A DNA stretch of 38,701 nt from Soonwooa sp. (GTDB taxonomy: Bacteria; Bacteroidota; Bacteroidia; Flavobacteriales; Weeksellaceae). This document shows, piece by piece, positions 24,704-33,298 of this stretch. The stretch's first letter is position 1, and each line of letters opens with the position of its first letter. The notes under the pieces were generated by a model, which saw nothing but the letters and a program-made list of their open reading frames with translations, made no database searches and was not told the origin of the DNA. The stretch is from the NCBI RefSeq assembly GCF_030151385.1, contig NZ_JASLDS010000037.1, positions 1 to 38,701 on the forward strand, read 5' to 3'. The translations under genes were made by a program, and so were the position numbers.

Positions 24704-25972
24704 ATGAAAGCAAATGTAATCTCCATAGTTTTGGGAGGTGGACGCGGTACGAGATTGTATCCTTTGACCGATACGCGGTCAAAACCTGCAGTGCCAATCG
24801 CTGGAAAATACCGATTGGTCGATATTCCGATTTCTAATTGTCTTAATTCGGGCTATAACAGGATTTTGGTTTTAACGCAGTTTAATTCAGCTTCGCTTAA
24901 TTCGCACATCAAGAATACTTACCATTTTGATACATTCAGTCGAGGTTTTGTCGATATATTGGCGGCCGAGCAAAATGTTGAAAATGACCAATGGTACCAA
25001 GGGACAGCCGATGCTGTGCGACAATCGATGAAGCATCTTACAAAGTATGATTATGATTATATTTTAATTCTTTCGGGAGATCAGTTATACCAAATGAATT
25101 TCCGCGAGATGATTGATTTTCATGAGAAAAATAATGGAGATATAACGATTGCAACCATTCCTGTTAATGCCAAAGATGCGACGGGATTTGGAATTTTAAA
25201 ATCCGATGAAGAAGGTAATATCACCGACTTTACGGAGAAACCAAGTGCAGATATTTTGCAAGAGTGGAAATCCGAAGTTAGTGAACATAACAAGCATCAA
25301 GGTAAAGAATATCTTGCATCGATGGGGATTTACGTGTTTTCTCGAAATGTACTTCGTCGATTATTTGCTGAAAATGAAGGTGATGATTTTGGGAAAGATT
25401 TTATTCCACAAGCTATTGGACAATATAAAACTTTGAGTTTCCAATACGATGGTTATTGGACAGATATTGGTACAATTGAATCTTTCTACGAGGCTAATCT
25501 GGACCTAGCACAAGACTTACCGCAATTTAATTTGTTTAGTGCGTCGCCTATCTATACAAGAGCGAGAATGTTACCGCCATCAAAAATCAATGGTTCTTTT
25601 GTAAGTAAAGCTGTGTTTGGTGATGGTTGTATTATTTTAGCTGCAAAGGTCGAAAACTCTATTATTGGTAACCGAAGCCGTATTGATAAGGGAAGTACCA
25701 TTGTCAATTCTTATATAATGGGAGCTGACTATTACCAAAGTACGCACGAAATTATCGAAAACGAAAAACGCAATATTCCCAATATCGGCATTGGTAAATT
25801 TTGCTACATCGAAAAAGCCATCCTCGACAAAAATTGCCAAATAGGTGATAATGTAAGGATTATTGGTGGCAAGCATATGCCAGATGGCGATTACGAAACA
25901 CATTCTGTTAAAGATGGCATTGTCGTTGTCAAAAAGAATGCGGTTATCAAAAGTGGTACACAAATCTCTTAA
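24704..25972 (+). CDS. glgC: Glucose-1-phosphate adenylyltransferase (ADP-glucose pyrophosphorylase)
   Basis: The 422-aa enzyme makes ADP-glucose from glucose-1-phosphate and ATP, the committed step of glycogen synthesis. It has the nucleotidyltransferase loop VLGGGRGTRLYPLT near 9-22, SKPAVPIAGKYRLVDIP near 27-43, LILSGDQLYQM, the FxEKP-type loop DFTEKPS, and the SYGYW-like YDGYWTDIGTIESF. A C-terminal left-handed beta helix (VFGDGCIILAAKVENSIIG onward) is present. It is the third gene of the glg run and is followed by a terminator. Confidence 0.95.
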   Translation: MKANVISIVLGGGRGTRLYPLTDTRSKPAVPIAGKYRLVDIPISNCLNSGYNRILVLTQFNSASLNSHIKNTYHFDTFSRGFVDILAAEQNVENDQWYQGTADAVRQSMKHLTKYDYDYILILSGDQLYQMNFREMIDFHEKNNGDITIATIPVNAKDATGFGILKSDEEGNITDFTEKPSADILQEWKSEVSEHNKHQGKEYLASMGIYVFSRNVLRRLFAENEGDDFGKDFIPQAIGQYKTLSFQYDGYWTDIGTIESFYEANLDLAQDLPQFNLFSASPIYTRARMLPPSKINGSFVSKAVFGDGCIILAAKVENSIIGNRSRIDKGSTIVNSYIMGADYYQSTHEIIENEKRNIPNIGIGKFCYIEKAILDKNCQIGDNVRIIGGKHMPDGDYETHSVKDGIVVVKKNAVIKSGTQIS

Positions 25973-25979
25973 AAATAGT

Positions 25980-26012
25980 AAGCCTTTAGATTTTCAGATT
26001 TAAAGGCTTTTA
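25980..26012 (+). terminator. Terminator after glgC
   Basis: AAGCCTTTA (25980-25988) pairs with TAAAGGCTT (26001-26009) around a 12-nt loop, followed by TTTATAT. It closes the glg transcription unit. Confidence 0.8.
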
Positions 26013-26022
26013 TATATTGTCT

Positions 26023-26030
26023 TATATTTG
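26023..26030 (+). promoter_or_regulatory. -7 promoter box TATATTTG
   Basis: Perfect TAnnTTTG between the glgC terminator and the DUF3108 gene, 38 nt before its ATG. No clear -33 element is seen. Confidence 0.5.
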
Positions 26031-26068
26031 GCAACATATTTGTCTTGTTTAGTATTAAAATATAAAGA

Positions 26069-26836
26069 ATGAAAAAATTATTAATGTTGTTTTCGATAAT
26101 AATCTTTGGATTGTCGTCGGCTCAGTATGATAATATCAATGCGGGAGAAACGCTTACTTATCGTATTAGTTATGGTTTTTTAACTGCTGGGACAGCAACT
26201 TTGACAACTTCTAATGCAACCTTGAATGGTAAACCATATTTCTATGTAAAAGGTGTAGGGCAAACAAGTGGTGCCGTTAAAGCTTTTTTTAAAGTTAATG
26301 ATGTATACGAGAGTTATATCAACCTTTACGGGCAGCCTTATTTTTATACTAGAAACGTGTCCGAAGGTAGTTATCGTCAACATTTACAAAGTACGTTTAA
26401 CCATGTCAATCAAACCGTTTATTTGGTGGACAAAAAAAATACCGACCGAGAACCAAAGACCATTAATACTACGAAAGGTGTACAAGATATGTTATCTAGC
26501 TTCTATTACTTGAGAAACCTAAGTGACGAGCAATTGAAAATCGGTAATGTTATCAAAATGAATGTTTGGATTGATGATGAAATGTTTCCTTTTCAGTTGA
26601 GAATTGCGGGTACTGAGAATGTTTCGACCAAGTTTGGAAAAATTAATTGTCTTAAGATTATTCCATCGGTGATGAGTGGCCGTGTTTTTAAAGAAAAGGA
26701 AGGTGTAACACTTTGGGTTTCTAATGATAAAAATAGGATTCCCGTTTCTATAAAGGCTGAGTTAACGGTTGGTGCAATTAAAGCTAATATCGAAAGCTAC
26801 TCAGGAACTAAATATCCTGTTAGTTTTCAGAAATAA
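26069..26836 (+). CDS. DUF3108 domain-containing secreted protein
   Basis: The 255-aa protein has a signal peptide (MKKLLMLFSI to LSSAQ, residue 19) and a beta-rich DUF3108 body: GETLTYRISYGFLTAGTATL, the middle YLVDKK segment, GVQDMLSSFYYLRN near 145-158, and PVSIKAELTVGAIKA near the end. The family is periplasmic and resembles LolA/LolB-like or MucB-like half-barrels, but its function is unknown. It lies between two terminators with its own -7 box, so it is probably monocistronic. Confidence 0.85.
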   Translation: MKKLLMLFSIIIFGLSSAQYDNINAGETLTYRISYGFLTAGTATLTTSNATLNGKPYFYVKGVGQTSGAVKAFFKVNDVYESYINLYGQPYFYTRNVSEGSYRQHLQSTFNHVNQTVYLVDKKNTDREPKTINTTKGVQDMLSSFYYLRNLSDEQLKIGNVIKMNVWIDDEMFPFQLRIAGTENVSTKFGKINCLKIIPSVMSGRVFKEKEGVTLWVSNDKNRIPVSIKAELTVGAIKANIESYSGTKYPVSFQK

Positions 26837-26857
26837 AATTTTATTCTAAATAATATT

Positions 26858-26885
26858 AAAGGTCGAATTACTTCGACTTTTTTTG
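26858..26885 (+). terminator. Terminator after the DUF3108 gene
   Basis: GTCGAA (26862-26867) pairs with TTCGAC (26872-26877); AAA and TTT extend the stem with one bulged G. Seven Ts follow. Confidence 0.8.
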
Positions 26886-26887
26886 TT

Positions 26888-26917
26888 TTGAAAATCAGTG
26901 TGTTGCAATTATTTTTG
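26888..26917 (+). promoter_or_regulatory. Promoter with -33 TTG and -7 TATTTTTG
   Basis: TTG at 26888-26890 and TATTTTTG at 26910-26917 are separated by 19 nt, the best full match to the flavobacterial consensus in the window. It drives the DUF5916 gene with a leader of about 55 nt. Confidence 0.65.
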
Positions 26918-26976
26918 AATTATGATGTAATGAAATGCCTATTTCGAACGTCTAGAATAATAACAAACACATAACT

Positions 26977-29418
26977 ATGAAACGCCATTTTTCGTTCGGA
27001 TTTTGTTTATTAATTTCGACATTATTCTTTGCGCAAGAAGCGCCATCTTCCGACAATATTATCAGAAAGAAGATTTCAACGCAAAAATCCGAAACGACTC
27101 CCAAAATTGACGGCGATATTAATGAAGATGTTTGGGCAAATATTCCTTTAGCAACAGATTTTATCGAGAGAAGTCCTAATAATGGAAAACCTGCAGATGC
27201 AAGTTTTCGAACGGAAGTTAAAATGCTTTACAATGATCTGGGTTTGTACATTATGATGAAAATGCATGATCCAGAACCGTCCAAAATTGCAAAAGAATTA
27301 ACTGAGCGCGATGGGATTTCTAATGATGATTTTGTTGGTGTAACTCTTAATGGTTATAATGATAAGCAGCAAAGCCTTGAGTTTGTAGTAACAGCTGCTG
27401 GTGTGCAATATGATGCTAAATTAACAACCGATGGCGAGGATGAGACGTGGAATGGTGTTTGGCAAAGTGCTGTTAAATTGCAAGATGATGGTTGGACAGC
27501 TGAGATGATGATTCCGTTTTCGGAACTTCGTTTTCCAAGGAAAGACGTGCAAAATTGGGGCGTTAATTTCTTTAGAAAAGTGCAGCGTACCAATGTATTT
27601 TATGACTGGAATTTTGTCGATAACAAAAAGAATTCTTACACCTTGTTCGATGGTGTTTTGGAAGGTATTACAAACATAAAACCACCAACCCGATTAAGTT
27701 TTATGCCCTATTTTTCGTCTTATGTTAATCATTACGATGGTACAACGACAACCAACTTCAATGGAGGAATGGATGTAAAGTACGGAATAAATGATGCTTT
27801 CACATTTGATATGACTTTGATTCCTGATTTTGGGCAAGCCAATTTCGATAATTCTATTCTTAATTTAACGCCTTTCGAACAGCAATATGCAGAGCAACGT
27901 CCTTTCTTTACCGAAGGGACAGAATTGTTTAGCAAAGGAAATTTGTTTTATTCAAGAAGGATAGGTGGTTCTCCCTCAGGCGAACCTGAGCTAAAAGAGA
28001 ATGAAAAAATAACGGAGTTTCCTGCAAAGGTTAAATTATTTAATGCTTTCAAAATTTCGGGTAGAACAAGCAAAGGTTTGGGAATTGGATTTTTTAATGC
28101 AGTTACGCAAAAGATGTTTGCAACAGTAGAAAATGAAGATACTGGCGAAATCCGAAAAGAAGTAGTCGAGCCTTGGGCGAATTATAATGTTCTGGTTTTG
28201 GATCAGAGATTTAATGAAAATTCGTCGATAAGTTTGATTAATACAAGTACGGTGAGAGATGGAAGTTTTCGCGACGCCAATGCAACTGGATTGTTGTGGT
28301 CTATCAATAATAAAAAGAATACATACAATTTCTATGGAAATTCTAGAGCGAGTTGGGTGATGACCGACGAAACTAAATTCGGGACTAAAAACCAGTTCGG
28401 AATCGGAAAAATTGATGGTAAACATCGTTTTGATATCAATGCTGGGATTACGACAAAAGGCTGGGATATTAATGATTTGGGATTTTCGACCATGACTAAT
28501 TTTGCCAACTATAATGCGTGGTATGGTTATCGAATTTTGCAACCAACAGAGCATCTTAACAAAATGTTTTTGAATTTTAATGTTCAGTATTATCAAAGAT
28601 TGTCGCCTTTCTTGTTTAATAATTTTGTGCTAAACCATAATAATCAATTTCAAAATAAGAAATTTCAAAACTATGGATTTGGAATCGAGACGACACCTTT
28701 TGGTCAAAAAGATATCTATGAGCCGCGTACCGATGGACGATTCCTTAATGTACCATCTTATTTTGATTCTTGGATTTGGTTTGAAAGTGATAGCCGTAAG
28801 AAGTTTCAATACAATATTAATGTTGACTATTACGCTTATAACGAAAAAGCTAGAAATCAGATTGAGACAAGTCTAATTTTGCGTTATCGTTTTTCGGATA
28901 AGTTTAAAATATTTTGGCAAGTGAAGCCGAGTTTCAGTAACAACGAAAAAGGTTTTGCTGGTAAAGATGATGACAATATCTACATGGGACGACGCCAAAG
29001 AAATACGCTCGAAAATGCGATTAATTCTCAATATACTTTCAACAACAAAATGGCTTTGAGCTTGGCTTTCCGTCACTATTTTTCGGATGTTACGTATAAG
29101 CAGTTTTACACTTTGCAAAATGATGGCGATGTCTTGTCAACCAATAATTTTACCAAAAACCTAAACGGAACTTATAACGCTTGGAACATCGATTTGCGTT
29201 ATACGTGGTGGTTTGCGCCTGGAAGTCAAGTGACGTTTTTATATAGAAACGCTATCCAAAATTACCTTAACGAGTCGCGATTGGGTATGAAGAATAATTA
29301 CAACGAATTGTTTGCAGAGCCTGCTGTGCATAACTTTTCGGTTAAGTTGATTTATTATTTAGATTATAACCGAGCTAAAAATTGGTTTAAAAAAAATCCG
29401 AAAAGTCTCCAAAAATAA
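26977..29418 (+). CDS. DUF5916/CBM9-like outer-membrane-associated protein
   Basis: The 813-aa protein has a signal peptide ending FFAQ (residue 20). Residues about 40-235 form a family 9-like carbohydrate-binding domain (PKIDGDINEDVW, DLGLYIMMKMHDPEP, GWTAEMMIPFSELRFP). The remainder is the DUF5916 region, rich in alternating aromatic beta strands up to the C-terminus, which suggests a beta barrel or surface beta structure; YAEQRPFFTEGTELF is a typical internal motif. Proteins of this type are common in Bacteroidota with unknown function, possibly in glycan binding at the cell surface. It has its own promoter and is not in the glg operon. Confidence 0.88.
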   Translation: MKRHFSFGFCLLISTLFFAQEAPSSDNIIRKKISTQKSETTPKIDGDINEDVWANIPLATDFIERSPNNGKPADASFRTEVKMLYNDLGLYIMMKMHDPEPSKIAKELTERDGISNDDFVGVTLNGYNDKQQSLEFVVTAAGVQYDAKLTTDGEDETWNGVWQSAVKLQDDGWTAEMMIPFSELRFPRKDVQNWGVNFFRKVQRTNVFYDWNFVDNKKNSYTLFDGVLEGITNIKPPTRLSFMPYFSSYVNHYDGTTTTNFNGGMDVKYGINDAFTFDMTLIPDFGQANFDNSILNLTPFEQQYAEQRPFFTEGTELFSKGNLFYSRRIGGSPSGEPELKENEKITEFPAKVKLFNAFKISGRTSKGLGIGFFNAVTQKMFATVENEDTGEIRKEVVEPWANYNVLVLDQRFNENSSISLINTSTVRDGSFRDANATGLLWSINNKKNTYNFYGNSRASWVMTDETKFGTKNQFGIGKIDGKHRFDINAGITTKGWDINDLGFSTMTNFANYNAWYGYRILQPTEHLNKMFLNFNVQYYQRLSPFLFNNFVLNHNNQFQNKKFQNYGFGIETTPFGQKDIYEPRTDGRFLNVPSYFDSWIWFESDSRKKFQYNINVDYYAYNEKARNQIETSLILRYRFSDKFKIFWQVKPSFSNNEKGFAGKDDDNIYMGRRQRNTLENAINSQYTFNNKMALSLAFRHYFSDVTYKQFYTLQNDGDVLSTNNFTKNLNGTYNAWNIDLRYTWWFAPGSQVTFLYRNAIQNYLNESRLGMKNNYNELFAEPAVHNFSVKLIYYLDYNRAKNWFKKNPKSLQK

Positions 29419-29421
29419 AAA

Positions 29422-29443
29422 TCCTGTAACAAGCGTTACAGGA
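29422..29443. terminator. Hairpin terminator between DUF5916 gene and response regulator
   Basis: TCCTGTAAC (29422-29430), loop AAGC and GTTACAGGA (29435-29443) form a perfect 9-bp stem. The T-run is on the minus-strand side (TTTTTATTTTT), so it ends minus-strand transcription best and may also stop the plus-strand gene. Confidence 0.8.
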
Positions 29444-29457
29444 CTTCTGATTCCATC

Positions 29458-29576
29458 ATCTGTATTTAAGAATCTCATGAAAAAGTTGTGTTTTTACATA
29501 AAAAGCTTTTGGATTAACACAATACAATGCTTGGCTTTTTACTATGTCAAAATTAGTGAGAATTCTTAGTACAGAT
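29458..29576. repeat. 119-bp element with 20-bp imperfect terminal inverted repeats
   Basis: The left arm (29458-29477) begins ATCTGTA, then TTT, AAGAA, TCTCA. The right arm (29557-29576) read in reverse complement is ATCTGTA, CT, AAGAA, T, TCTCA, so 17-18 of 20 positions pair with small bulges. Inside, ACATAAAAAGC (29496-29506) pairs with GCTTTTTACTATGT (29534-29547, 3-nt bulge), and TTGTGTT (29486-29492) is complementary to AACACAA (29516-29522), an alternative or crossing pairing. It could be a MITE-like remnant, a small RNA or a structured 3' region. No target-site duplication is clear. Confidence 0.6.
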
Positions 29577-29596
29577 CAACTTTTATGTGTCGATGT

Positions 29597-29639
29597 TTGT
29601 CGAGTCTTTTGTAGATATTCTTCTACAAAAAGTCGACAA
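29597..29639. other. Two-tier hairpin just past the response-regulator stop
   Basis: TTGTCGA (29597-29603) pairs with TCGACAA (29633-29639), and TTTTGTAGA (29607-29615) pairs with TCTACAAAA (29622-29630) around a 6-nt loop. There are 16 perfect pairs in two tiers and no T-run on either strand, so it is not a standard terminator. It starts 4 bp downstream of the response-regulator stop and may stabilise or process the transcript. Confidence 0.6.
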
Positions 29640-29643
29640 TTAT

Positions 29644-30288
29644 TTATTCGTGATTTTTGATAAGCTCGATTAACTCTACCAAATTGTCAACATTTAGCTT
29701 TTCAAAAATTCTTTTTTTGAGGGTGCTTACAGTATTTTGCTTGATATCGAGTAGGTTAGCGATTTCTAAATTTCCTAAACCTTTTGCATATAGCTTCGCA
29801 ATTTCTGATTCTCGCTCCGATAGATTTTCTAGTGGATTAATAGATGATTTTCCGTGGATAGAATTTAATAACAAAGTTTGCGTCGATGGCGAAAGATATT
29901 CGCCGTCGTTGATGATTTTTGAAAGCGCATTTTTAATTTCACTTTCTTCACTTAGTTTGCTCAAAAAACCGTTAGCACCAGCTTTTATAAATTTAAGCGA
30001 ATGCGTTTGCTCGTCTATTCCTGTATAGATTAATATTTTGAGGTCTGGGTTTATACTTTTTATTTCGCCAATAATATTGAGGCTATTACCATCTGGGAAG
30101 TGTGCATCAATAATGGCAATGTCGAGCTCTTTTTCCTTGACAGTTTCTAGTACACTTTTCAAATTGGAAGCGTGGCTCGTTTCGAAGTCCGTGAGTAGTT
30201 CTTCAATCAGAAATTCTAGTCCGTGTCGTACAATGCTGTGATCGTCGGCAAGTAGAAAATTGATGTTTTTATTGTCCTGAAGTTCCAT
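29644..30288 (-). CDS. LuxR/NarL-type response regulator
   Basis: The 214-aa protein has an N-terminal receiver domain (FLLADDHSIVRHG with the acidic pair D15-D16; phosphoacceptor D61 in AIIDAHFPDG; T in ILIYTGID; K in FLSKLSEE) and a C-terminal LuxR helix-turn-helix (LSERESEIAKLYAKGLGNLEIANLL, then VSTLKKRIFEKLNV). It is a DNA-binding transcription factor controlled by phosphorylation. The gene overlaps the end of the upstream kinase gene by 20 bp, so the two form one two-component system. ATG at 30288 is chosen over a TTG two codons upstream. Confidence 0.93.
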   Translation of the reverse strand: MELQDNKNINFLLADDHSIVRHGLEFLIEELLTDFETSHASNLKSVLETVKEKELDIAIIDAHFPDGNSLNIIGEIKSINPDLKILIYTGIDEQTHSLKFIKAGANGFLSKLSEESEIKNALSKIINDGEYLSPSTQTLLLNSIHGKSSINPLENLSERESEIAKLYAKGLGNLEIANLLDIKQNTVSTLKKRIFEKLNVDNLVELIELIKNHE

Positions 30289-32029
30289 TTGCAAGATTTA
30301 GATTAATACTAAAACTAATTGTTGTTCCTTTACCTAGTTGACTCGTTGCGGAAATTTTACCAGAAAATAATTCGACAATTTCTTTACAAAGACTCAGTCC
30401 CAAACCAGCACCAAGATTCTCAACTTCATTAGAAATAACGCCTTGGTAGTATGGTTCAAAAATCTTTTCTAAGTCAGATTCCGAAATACCAGATCCAGTA
30501 TCGCTAATACTAGCATGCAAAGTTATAGTATCTTTATCAAGCGCTTCCGTCCAAGTTTTTGCAGTTATTTTTCCGTTTTCGGTAAACTTGTTAGCGTTCC
30601 CAAGAATGTTCATAAAAATCTGATTCATCTTAGCATTATCCGAGTAGACTTCAAGTTGATCCGGAATGTTAATCTCAGTAACAAATTGATTATGACGCGT
30701 TTCTATATAAGCTTCAATCGATGTATATATCGAACTAATTTCATTTTTTAAATTAAATGAAACAGGAATCAGTTTGTTTTTAACATGTTGATTTTTTGCG
30801 TATTCTAATATTTGATTTGATTGCAATAATAAACTGTTATTGGTAAAGCTTATTGATTTTAGATATTCTTTAATGTTGTCATCATTCGTTTTTTTAGTAA
30901 TTCGATTGATGAAAATGCCAATAATCTTCAATGGTGAGCGCAATTCGTGGCTCAACATTCCTAAAATTCGGTTTTTAAAGTTGAGGTTTTCTTCGATTTG
31001 TTGGTTGGCAATTTTCAAACGATGTTCATAAGCGAATGCCAATCGCGTAAAATACATGATAAGAATTGAAACAATAAACATTAATAACATCGACCCAAAA
31101 GTCAGATACATTCTGGTTTTATTGCTTTTAGAATTCTGTTTTTCATATTCTTTTTCGAGTTCGGCTTTGGCGTCTTTAATGGTGTTATCGTAGATATTCA
31201 TTAATTGATTACTCGAAATGAAAATCTCATTCAACAGACTTTGAAACTGCGAAGCAAACTGATTTTTGTTTTCTTGGGTTTTGGTAATATTAACTTGGAC
31301 GCGTTGTATTTCTTTGGTGTAGAACTTATCCATTGTACCAAGTAGACTGTCGATTTCGTATTTTAAACGCTCAGATTCTGGTTTTTCATTATGCTTTACC
31401 GTTACTACTGTACTGTCTTTTCGGACATTTTCTTTTCCAGCAATCGCATCTTTCAAACGACCAAATAATCCTTTTTTCTTGATTGTGTCAGAAAAAGTTT
31501 TTGTTTCGACATCGATTTTTTCAAAATTATAATCGGTTTTGTACTTTTTGATTTCGTACTTAGGTTCCTTAACTGTTTTTTCTGTTCTCGAAATTTGTGT
31601 TGTGGAATCTATTAAAACTTTGAATTTTTTAAGATTCAAAGTGTCATTTTTTTTCGATTCTAAAATCGTATTAAGACGTGCATTTTTAAACTTGTACGAG
31701 TTAAGACTATCGAGGTCTTTGGAAAGTTTTTTTGAAGCGTCAAAATATAAATTGAGAAAATCTTTGTCACCAGTTGCAATATATTTCTGAAAATAATCTT
31801 GAGATTGTAATAAATCTTGTTTGGAGCTGTCGGTCAGTTTTTCAAAATTTTTGATCTCTCCCAATTGATTTTGGATGAAATCTAAATTTTTCCGATTAAC
31901 AAACTCATTGTAAAAAAATGCTGCAATAGCGATTTGTATTAATAAAATACAGATAATTAGAGAATAATGAATTGCTTTTCTTTTTTTTGGGTTAAGCAAT
32001 TTTGGTGTTCTATTCTTATCGTTTGCCAT
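30269..32029 (-). CDS. Membrane sensor histidine kinase
   Basis: The 586-aa protein has a first transmembrane helix at about 22-40, a 265-residue extracytoplasmic region without a recognised sensor domain but with lysine-rich coiled-coil-like stretches (about 50-300), and a second transmembrane helix at about 307-328. The cytoplasmic kinase core follows: the H-box MLSHELRSP with H361, the N-box NILGNANKF (474-482), DTGSGI (510-515) and GAGLGL (540-545). It autophosphorylates on H361 and passes the phosphate to the cotranscribed LuxR-type regulator. The orthodox HisKA-HATPase core paired with a LuxR-type regulator is common in Bacteroidota. The signal is unknown. Confidence 0.92.
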   Translation of the reverse strand: MANDKNRTPKLLNPKKRKAIHYSLIICILLIQIAIAAFFYNEFVNRKNLDFIQNQLGEIKNFEKLTDSSKQDLLQSQDYFQKYIATGDKDFLNLYFDASKKLSKDLDSLNSYKFKNARLNTILESKKNDTLNLKKFKVLIDSTTQISRTEKTVKEPKYEIKKYKTDYNFEKIDVETKTFSDTIKKKGLFGRLKDAIAGKENVRKDSTVVTVKHNEKPESERLKYEIDSLLGTMDKFYTKEIQRVQVNITKTQENKNQFASQFQSLLNEIFISSNQLMNIYDNTIKDAKAELEKEYEKQNSKSNKTRMYLTFGSMLLMFIVSILIMYFTRLAFAYEHRLKIANQQIEENLNFKNRILGMLSHELRSPLKIIGIFINRITKKTNDDNIKEYLKSISFTNNSLLLQSNQILEYAKNQHVKNKLIPVSFNLKNEISSIYTSIEAYIETRHNQFVTEINIPDQLEVYSDNAKMNQIFMNILGNANKFTENGKITAKTWTEALDKDTITLHASISDTGSGISESDLEKIFEPYYQGVISNEVENLGAGLGLSLCKEIVELFSGKISATSQLGKGTTISFSINLNLANGTSGQ

Positions 32030-32130
32030 AAGTAATTTTAAAATTCAGATATTTTTTAATTTTTTAAAAATTAATATTTCTTACGTTTGGTTGGTGGTTA
32101 TTAGTTTTTTTTAGGAAGATTAAAAATAAT

Positions 32131-32161
32131 AAAAAATCCTATGAAAATGCTTCACAGGATT
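32131..32161 (-). terminator. Terminator after pheS
   Basis: On the minus strand AATCCT and AGGATT (plus arms 32135-32140 and 32156-32161), with inner TGAA/TTCA, form a stem followed by a T-run (32131-32136). It lies 24 bp past the pheS stop. Confidence 0.82.
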
Positions 32162-32184
32162 ATGATATTTAATAGTTTAGATTC

Positions 32185-33195
32185 TTATAAAGATTTAAAC
32201 TGATTTAGCATTCTAACATCGTTTTCAAAGAACATACGGATGTCGCTCATCTGGTAAAGTAACATAACAATTCTTTCGATTCCCATCCCGAAAGCAAAAC
32301 CGCTGTATTTGTCAGCATCGATATTAACGTTTTTAAGAACAGCAGGATCCACCATTCCGCAACCCATAATCTCTAACCAACCAGTACCTTTTGTAATTCT
32401 GTAATCGGTTTCGGAGTTAAGTCCCCAATATACGTCAACTTCCGCACTTGGTTCTGTGAAAGGGAAGTAGGATGGACGCATTCTTATTTTTGACTTTCCA
32501 AATAATTCCGTTGTGAAGTATTGGATGGTTTGTTTAAGATCTGCAAAGCTTACGTTTTCATCAATGTATAGACCCTCAATTTGGTGGAAAATACAGTGAG
32601 AACGCGAAGAGATTGCCTCGTTTCTGAAAACTCGACCTGGCGACAAAATACGAATCGGTGGTTGATGCTCTTCCATATAACGTACCTGTACAGACGAAGT
32701 ATGCGTACGAAGCAAGGTGTCAGGATTGGTGTCGATAAAGAAAGTATCCTGCATGTCTCGCGCTGGATGATACTCTGGCAAGTTAAGCGCTGTAAAGTTA
32801 TGCCAATCGTCCTCAATTTCTGGTCCATCAGCAATAGCAAAACCAATAGAACGGAAGATTTCGATAATTCTGTTTTTAACAAGATTAATCGGATGTCTCG
32901 TCCCTAGTTCTAGTGGGAAAGCAGGTTTTGTAAGGTCGTCTTTTATGATGCTTGACTGGCTTTCTGAAGCATTCTTTAGATCTTCCAATTTCGCTGCAAC
33001 GGCTTGTTTTAGGCTGTTTATTTTTTGACCAAAATCTTTTTTCTGATCATTAGGAACTTCTTTGAACTTTTCAAAAAAGTCATTCAATACGCCTTTTTTT
33101 CCGTTGAATTTGATGCGGAATTGTTCGATTTCTTCTTTTGCTGAAGAACGGAATTGTTCTACTTCAACCAATAATTCATCAATTCTTTCTATCAT
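32185..33195 (-). CDS. pheS: Phenylalanyl-tRNA synthetase alpha subunit
   Basis: The 336-aa class II synthetase subunit has the N-terminal coiled coil (1-90), then the catalytic core: GTRHPINLVKNRI, EIEDDWHNFTALNLPEYHPARD, the motif 2 FRNEAISSRSHCIFHQIEG, and motif 3 GFAFGMGIERIVMLLY near the end. It charges tRNA-Phe as an alpha2-beta2 enzyme with PheT. pheT is not adjacent here, as is common in Bacteroidota. A promoter (TAATTTTG at 33218-33225) lies 22 nt upstream and a terminator follows. Confidence 0.97.
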   Translation of the reverse strand: MIERIDELLVEVEQFRSSAKEEIEQFRIKFNGKKGVLNDFFEKFKEVPNDQKKDFGQKINSLKQAVAAKLEDLKNASESQSSIIKDDLTKPAFPLELGTRHPINLVKNRIIEIFRSIGFAIADGPEIEDDWHNFTALNLPEYHPARDMQDTFFIDTNPDTLLRTHTSSVQVRYMEEHQPPIRILSPGRVFRNEAISSRSHCIFHQIEGLYIDENVSFADLKQTIQYFTTELFGKSKIRMRPSYFPFTEPSAEVDVYWGLNSETDYRITKGTGWLEIMGCGMVDPAVLKNVNIDADKYSGFAFGMGIERIVMLLYQMSDIRMFFENDVRMLNQFKSL

Positions 33196-33217
33196 CTTTA
33201 GGTATAATTATAAGTTG

Positions 33218-33250
33218 CAAAATTACAAATTTTATCCTTATTTAAACCAA
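33218..33250 (-). promoter_or_regulatory. Promoter of pheS (TTG-N22-TAATTTTG)
   Basis: On the minus strand the -7 box TAATTTTG is at 33218-33225 and a TTG is at 33248-33250, 22 nt apart. The leader to the pheS ATG is about 20 nt. Confidence 0.6.
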
Positions 33251-33278
33251 AAAAATCTGCCAACTAAGGGCAGATTTT
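33249..33278 (-). terminator. Terminator after the YceI gene
   Basis: AAAATCTGCC (33252-33261) pairs with GGCAGATTTT (33269-33278) around a 7-nt loop. On the minus strand a run of seven Ts follows (33249-33255). It overlaps the pheS -33 region, so the two units are tightly packed. Confidence 0.87.
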
Positions 33279-33298
33279 ATATTTTTTTGAAATAAAAT

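Noticed and set aside
28036..28596. 186-residue open frame on the minus strand
   Set aside because: Antisense to the DUF5916 gene, low-complexity translation, no domain motif; taken as a shadow.
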